A DNA stretch of 64,000 nt, taken from positions 5,839,437-5,903,436 of the forward strand of contig BCIA01000004.1 of the NCBI GenBank assembly GCA_001599815.1, in the 5' to 3' direction. The stretch is from Furcasterigmium furcatum (Eukaryota > Ascomycota > Sordariomycetes > Glomerellales > Plectosphaerellaceae). The notes under the pieces are model-generated. The model saw nothing but the letters and a program-made list of their open reading frames with translations. It did not search any database and had not been told where the DNA came from. This document shows, piece by piece, positions 58,500 through 64,000 of this stretch. Position 1 is the first letter of the stretch. Each line of letters begins with the position of its first letter. The position numbers and the translations under genes are program-made.

Positions 58500-61400
58500 G
58501 TAAGTAAAACTTATAGGATAAGTCTACTAAGCGCTCCTAGATAGCGGAGTATAGGAAAACTTTATATTATTAGCTACGGTGTGATAACTTAGACTTTAGG
58601 AGTATAAGAAGTTAGACCCTTATTAACTTTAGTTAGTAGAAGGTAAGCCGATGCTTTATAACTAAGGATAAGTAGATTATAAGACTGATTACCTTTTAAT
58701 TTATGTTTAAGGCCGCGTTACGCCTATTATATTTAATATCACCGATATTAGGAAGTAGGATTTAATCCTAGGGATCCTATAATTAAGGAAGTTTAACCTA
58801 GATATAAATTAGACTACTAGCTAGGTTTAATAGAGAGATATAGCCTTTATGGATAATATGACTACTATAAGATATCCTTAGCGGAAATAGCTAGCGATTC
58901 TATATAAACGACTAAGCGCCTTATAAAAGGTTTACTATGATACTTTAAGTAAAGATCTTAAGTAATAATAATAACTATATAATATTCCGGAAGAATATTA
59001 TTAGTATATAAAGATCTTTTAGGAAGAACTAAACGGCGGATTACTAGAATATACCTACTACGATTATAAAATTAAACTAAAAGATAGGGTATAGCCTACC
59101 TACTAGAAGATCTATAGACTTAATAAGATATAACGGCTAGCGCTTAAGGAATATATTAATGATAACCTTAAGAAAGGTTATATCTAACCCTTATAATTAC
59201 CTATAGGATATCTAATCCTATTTATACCTAAAAAGAATAGGAAACTTAGGCTCTATATAAACTATAGACGCCTAAATAATATTACTATTAAGAATTATTA
59301 TATACTATTATTTATCTCTAAGCTTTAAGATTTATTAGTAGGAGCTTAGTGGTTTATAGCTATCGACCTTAAGGGCGTATATAACCTAATATATATAAAG
59401 GAAGGAGAAGAATAGAAAATAGCCTTTTAGACCCGTTAAGGATATTTTAAGTATTTAGTTATACCCTTTAGCTTAATAAATATTCTAGCTATATTCTAAA
59501 CTATAATTAACGACGTCTTACGAAACTTTATTGATATATTTATAGTAGTATACCTTAATAATATCCTTATCTTCTCTAAAACCCTTAAAGAATATAAGGG
59601 ATATATATATAAGGTACTTTAGCGACTTTATAATAAAAACCTACTAGTAGAACCTGATAAGACCGCCTTCTATATATAATAAGTTAACTTCCTTGGATTT
59701 AGGATCTAACTAGGAGAAATCGCTATAGACCCTAGTAAGATTAAGGCTATCTTAGAATAGCTAAAACTAGAAAACCTGATATATATTAGAGGATTCTTTG
59801 GCCTAGTTAACTTTTACTAAAGGTTTATCTAAGGATATAGAGATCTATTAAAACTACTTATAGACCTTACTAAGAAAGACTTAACCTAGGATTAGAAAAA
59901 GGAAGCCTAATAAGTATTTAATGATATTAAAAAGCGAGTATTAAAAGAGCCTATACTTAAGATACCTAACCCCGCTAAAAAATATAAAGTTAAGACTAAC
60001 TCCTTAGACTATACCTTAGGAGCTATACTTTTATAATAAGATAATAAAGGATGATTTTACCTGGTAGCCTACTTTACGAAGAAGCTATCCGGCCCTAAAC
60101 TAAATTACTAGATCTACGATAAAGAACTTATAGCTATTATTAAAGCTTTTAGAGAATAGAGAGTATACCTATTAGGAATAAAGGAGCTAGTTAAGGTCTT
60201 TATTAACTACTTAAACCTCCTTAACTTTACTATTATAAAGGAACTTAACCGAAGATAGATTAGATAGGCTGAGTTTTTATCTGAATTTAACTTTAAAATT
60301 ATTTACTGGCCTGGAAAGGATAACCTTAGAGCTAACGCCCTTAGCCGCCGGCACGACTTAGTTAATACCGACCCTATCGCGAGCTATGCTATCCTTATAA
60401 CGGATAAAGAAGGGAACCTTATATCTAACGTTAGGACCCTTACGACTATTAAGAAGGTTAGAGAATCTAGAGAAAAGGAGATCCTTAAGATCTATAGCGC
60501 ACCGGTATATAGATACTAAGGAGTCTAGAAGACCTTTAAGCGGTTATAATAATACTTTAATAAGAAATATACCTAAAAAAAAGTCTAGAATATAATTAGT
60601 AGGTATAACCCTTATAAGAAAAGCAAAGTAAGTCGGTATAAACTATATAGATAGATTTAGCCCCTTATAGTATTAGACACTATATAGAAATTAATTAGTA
60701 TAGATTTTATTATAGACCTTCTACCTTCTAAAGAACTAATAATAGGAAAAATATATAATACTATCCTAGTTATCGTTGACCGATTTATAAAATATACTTA
60801 CTTCCTACTATACTATAAAAAGGGAACTATAGAAGACGCCGTATATATCTTCCTATATAATATCGCCTTATAATATAGTATACTAGATAAACTTATTATA
60901 GACTAAGATAAACTATTTATAAGTAACTTTTAGAAGTTACTTATAGTATAGCTTAGACTAAGACTTAAGATATTAACCGCCTACTACCTAGAGATAGATA
61001 GGTAGACGGAATAAACTAACTAGATATTAGAATAATACTTATGCTATTATATTAATTACCCGTAGAACGATTAGGTTAAATACCTCCCTATTGCCTAGTT
61101 TATATATAATAGCTTAGCGATAGATTCTACTAGGATATCGCTATTCTACGCTAATTATAATTACTAACTAACCTTCTATAGAGAACCCCGAGAAGCAAAG
61201 GATATACCTTAGGCGACTAAGGATTTCTAGGAAATCTAGGATATTTAGGAGAAGCTAAAGCTACTTTTAGAATAAGCTAGGCTCTAAATAGTTAAAAACG
61301 CTAACCCTAAGAGGATAAAGGGACTATCCTTAAAGGAGGGGGATATAGTCTACCTTAATCGCAAAAATATTAAAACTATATAACTAAACTATAAACTTAA

Positions 61401-61720
61401 CTTTAAAAAGGTTAGACCTTTTAGAATTAAGAAGTAAGTTTTATAAGTTAGCTACTAATTTATGCTACCTAAGAATATAAGGATTTATAACGTATTCTAC
61501 GTTTTACTCTTAGAACTAGTCTATCCCGATACTCTGCTCGAGTAGGACCTTAAAGCGGATAATATAGAAGACTATAAAGTCGAGAAGATTATCGACTATA
61601 GAATAAATAAAGGAAATAACGAATATCTCGTTAAATAGATTAGCTATAGATATAAAGAAAACACCTAGGAACTAGTTAAGCACCTCTAGAACTCCTAGCT
61701 TTGACTCTGCTAGTTTTATT
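58500..61720 (+). pseudogene. Decayed gypsy pol with chromodomain
   Basis: The protease tail is seen near 58,740-58,800 (DLILGI). Reverse transcriptase runs about 59,060-59,830, and its catalytic YLDD reads YLNN at 59,551-59,562. RNase H is near 59,990-60,360 with the first Asp also read as Asn. Integrase lies at about 60,480-61,400. The C-terminal chromodomain (61,567-61,694) reads YKVEKIIDYRINKGNNEYLV, with its expected Trp codons as TAG stops. Confidence 0.78.
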
Positions 61721-61744
61721 AGTAATACTAAGGCCGTATATTAA

Positions 61745-62330
61745 GAAATTAGCGTCGGAAGGAACCCCTAACGCTGATAGGTCGCTAGCGATCTAAAACT
61801 TATAGGAGTCTAGGGCGGGTAATAGTTTAGTATCTACGTCTAACTCTGCTAAACCCCGCTAGAATATTTCCTCCGACCTCTCTTTTACCTTCTTATAAAT
61901 CTAATAAATATACCGTAAGCGACTTACGGCCGCTATAAGCTATTCTTAAAGTTATTTAAGACGCTCCTCCGCTTCCTCCTCTTAGGACTTTAGGTCCTTT
62001 TCGGACTTCTTAAGATAAGCCACTATATAAGGGTTAGTAATAAAGGACCTACGTAATATACTATTAGTAGGATTCCTATAGGATAACGTAATAAGGACCC
62101 CGTTATATTAACGACCTCGTTTAATATACTCCGAACACTTTAAACTATTCGTAACTATATAATAGCGTAATTTCTTTTAAAAATAAAAGGTATATAATAT
62201 ATCGGAATCGATACCGTTCGACTTAATTTAACGCGTAAGACGTTGCCGCTTAAGGGATTTTCGGGAAAGCTTAAAACTTAGTTTTTCGATTTAACTAGAT
62301 ATATTATTAGCGTTAAAAGAAGGATAGAAA
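61745..62330 (-). pseudogene. Antisense frame inside the gypsy element: Cys motif plus coiled coil
   Basis: Read on the minus strand, this ~590-bp stretch between the chromodomain and the 3' LTR has coding texture: KKLRYY, then KCSEYIKRGR (a CxxC-like motif with Cys read as Tyr), then a long charged helix including EKDLKS and EEEAEERLK, then VSRLR and KVKERSEEIF, and ending in AELDVDTKLLPALDS. I recall similar Cys-plus-coiled-coil proteins as common hypothetical genes of ascomycetes. Four or more stops and Cys-to-Tyr changes indicate RIP decay. Function unknown. Confidence 0.5.
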
Positions 62331-62406
62331 TATAATAAACTAACCTTAGGGGGACTACGGTCTACTTATATAGCCGTTAGGATATCGGCCTAGAGGAGGG
62401 GAAATA

Positions 62407-62851
62407 TATAACGCTTAGAACTATAGGGACTAATAAGATTAGGCTCCCCGTTGGTATATAATAGGTATAGGCTTAATAAGGCAGCTAGGGTTACGTAACT
62501 AGTTATATAACTAGGAATGGAGCTTAGCTTATAGTAAGCTATAAGCTAAGTGGCTTATAGATTACGATGCTCTATACTCTATGATAGACTACTAAGAAGG
62601 GTAAGCTACGATAAAGGGGATAGGTATATTAGGATAGACGTCCTAGGGATTATAGACTATACCTAGATATTTTAGCGATTAACTTAAGTCTTTATTATAA
62701 CCTACCTTAAAGAGGGACTTACTCCCTTACGATACTTAACCACGAAGAAGCCATCGCAACTAGGTACTACTTATACTATATACTTACCTTATAAATATAA
62801 ACCTACCTCGATATTTATACTTCTATTAGTAGGAGTATATAGATCGTAATA
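62407..62851 (+). repeat. Gypsy 3' LTR
   Basis: 445 bp, the same length as the 5' LTR. Compared with it, differences are nearly all C/T or G/A. The E-box palindrome is changed to GTTACGTAAC. It is followed directly by CCTAT. Confidence 0.88.
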
Positions 62852-62856
62852 CCTAT

Positions 62857-63144
62857 TTATTATTTTATTAATATAGTTATATTAATCTAGTTTTAGTATT
62901 TTATTAGTATAATCTAGGGTTATATTAATGCCTAGAAAAGTATTTATTTAACCTAAAGGCTGTATATGAATATTATTATTTATATTATTTATTATATTAT
63001 TTATATAGGTAGTATTAGAGCCCATTATTATAATATCGTCGACGTGGCATATTACTATAGTTATAGGGTTATTTTTTTATAAAAATACCTTCGTCGGTAG
63101 GTGATACGCTAAATTCGTATTTAGCTAATATATTTTTCAGGTGT
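62857..63144 (-). pseudogene. Copia polyprotein remnant, reverse transcriptase part
   Basis: On the minus strand it reads ITIVICHVDDIIIMGSNTT, the copia YVDD-type active site with His in place of Tyr, and then FLGI. The frame runs on through the CCTAT junction into the RNase H part at 55,705 (IINRYNKANLKPINTPIE). Upstream parts (gag, integrase) are missing. Confidence 0.75.
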
Positions 63145-63408
63145 AACTTATAGTAAGCTATAAGCTAAGTAGCTTATAGATTATAATACTCTATACTTTA
63201 TAATAGATTACTAGGGGAGGTAAGCTACTATAAAAGAGATAGGTATATTAGGATAGACGTCTTAGAGACTATAGACTATACCTAAATACTTTAGTAATTA
63301 ACTTAAGTCGTTATTATAACCTACCTTAAAAAGAGATTTACTCCCTTATAATACTTAAGAATAAAAAAGTTATAACGACTAAGTATTATTTATATTATAT
63401 ACTTATAT
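63145..63408 (+). repeat. Truncated gypsy LTR fragment
   Basis: About 264 bp matching the middle and most of the end of the gypsy LTR (TAGTAAGCTATAAGCTAAG to TATATACTTA). Its 5' part and last ~55 bases are missing. It replaces the copia segment between reverse transcriptase and leader. Confidence 0.7.
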
Positions 63409-63561
63409 TAAATATATTTAATATCTATATAAATAATAAAATAAGTGGAAAATAATAAATCCCTACATAGTAAAAATAAGAAAATCTAAATATAAAATAG
63501 AGTTTATAACTTTATTATATATAAACTAGCTATATTAAAAGCCTATTTAGAACTCTATTAC
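63409..63561 (-). repeat. Copia leader fragment
   Basis: Inverted copy of about 54,110-54,320. It lies directly beside the LTR at 63,562, where the primer-binding site and 5' leader of a minus-strand copia element would be. Confidence 0.55.
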
Positions 63562-64000
63562 TATTAAAAATAAAAGGGTAGTAAAGATAAAAAGTAGTAG
63601 TAATAGTAGTTATATTGGTTGTAAGTGTTGTGATGGATAAGGATATAGAAGGTAGGTAAGATAGTTACGGGGAATAACCCTCTATATTTATAGAGGATAG
63701 ACCTCCTCGGGTCGGTTCTCGGACCTCCCTGGAGATCTCCGTAGCCTAGAGCCTATTTTCCAGCTCCGGGCCCAGACCTCCCTAGAGACGCCCGTAGCCT
63801 AGAGCCTATTTTCCGGCTCCGGGCCCGGACCTCCCTGGAGATCCCCGTAGCCTAGAGCCTATTTTCCAGCTCCGGGCGTGGACCTCCCTGGGGATCCCTA
63901 TAGCTAATATAGGTATTAAATATAGGTATTAAATATAGGCATTAAATATAGGTATTAAATATAGGTATTAAATATAGGTATTAAATATAGGTATTAAATA
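63562..64000 (-). repeat. Copia-family LTR, cut by the window end
   Basis: Its first 150 bases closely match the LTR at 54,366. It then has three GC-rich units of about 57 bp (63,715-63,890) and ends in tandem copies of a 13-bp unit (AGGTATTAAATAT) up to the window edge. Confidence 0.7.

Larger units (their letters stand above)
55706..62851 (+). mobile_element. Ty3/gypsy retrotransposon of chromovirus type, RIP-inactivated
   Basis: 7,146 bp with two 445-bp LTRs flanking 6,256 bp. The target duplication is CCTAT (55,701-55,705 and 62,852-62,856). The order gag, protease, reverse transcriptase, RNase H, integrase and a terminal chromodomain identifies a chromovirus. A purine tract AGAGGAGGGGAAA lies just before the 3' LTR (about 62,392-62,404). 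All frames contain many stops. The element is nested in a minus-strand copia element. Confidence 0.9.

Noticed and set aside
63715..64000. Regular repeats that could suggest a CRISPR-like array
   Set aside because: They are tandem units without unique spacers, inside an LTR of a fungal retrotransposon.

Overview
The window is nuclear DNA of a filamentous ascomycete (Pezizomycotina, most likely a Sordariomycete). The signs are short introns of about 50-135 nt with GTRNGT donors and CTAAC or CTGAC branch points, fungal protein families (HymA/Mo25, SFI1, Yen1/GEN1-type resolvase, RAV1, USO1, Arp10, fungal NF1-type RasGAP), and a sharp switch to an AT-rich block that looks mutated by RIP (repeat-induced point mutation). 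No species is claimed.

Positions 1-52,600 are a gene-dense, GC-balanced housekeeping region with 16 protein genes on both strands. In order: mitochondrial seryl-tRNA synthetase (-), Arp10 (-), GEN1/Yen1 resolvase (+), a BTB protein (-), two conserved fungal proteins of unknown function (-, -), a PDK1/Pkh-type kinase (+), the SWIB-domain SWI/SNF subunit SNF12 (+), HymA/Mo25 (-), SFI1 (+), RAV1 (+), an OPT-family transporter (+), PRMT3 (+), USO1/p115 (-), RAT1 exoribonuclease (+) and a very large NF1/IRA-type RasGAP (+). I rebuilt exon structures by hand from splice signals, reading frame and remembered family conservation. Every multi-exon model closes in frame. The genes do not form a metabolic cluster. 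They are unrelated core functions: translation, dynein/dynactin, recombination, kinase signalling, chromatin, spindle pole body, V-ATPase assembly, ER-Golgi tethering, RNA decay and Ras signalling.

Positions about 52,600-64,000 are AT-rich and gene-poor, made of layered LTR-retrotransposon remains. A complete Ty3/gypsy chromovirus-type element (55,706-62,851, two 445-bp LTRs, 5-bp target duplication CCTAT) sits inside an older Ty1/copia element on the minus strand. The copia reading frame continues across the site once the gypsy element and one CCTAT are removed. A solo copia LTR (53,542-53,965) has its own duplication, ATTTT. All retroelement frames carry stops and substitutions of the RIP type (C to T, G to A).

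I did not find a new defence, secondary-metabolite or CRISPR-like system. The most unusual items are two micro-exons (5 and 9 nt) plus a GC-AG intron in one transporter gene, five frame-preserving introns without stops in three genes, a RasGAP gene whose 3' end stops at the edge of the AT-rich block, and a decayed antisense frame with a Cys motif and coiled coil inside the gypsy element.
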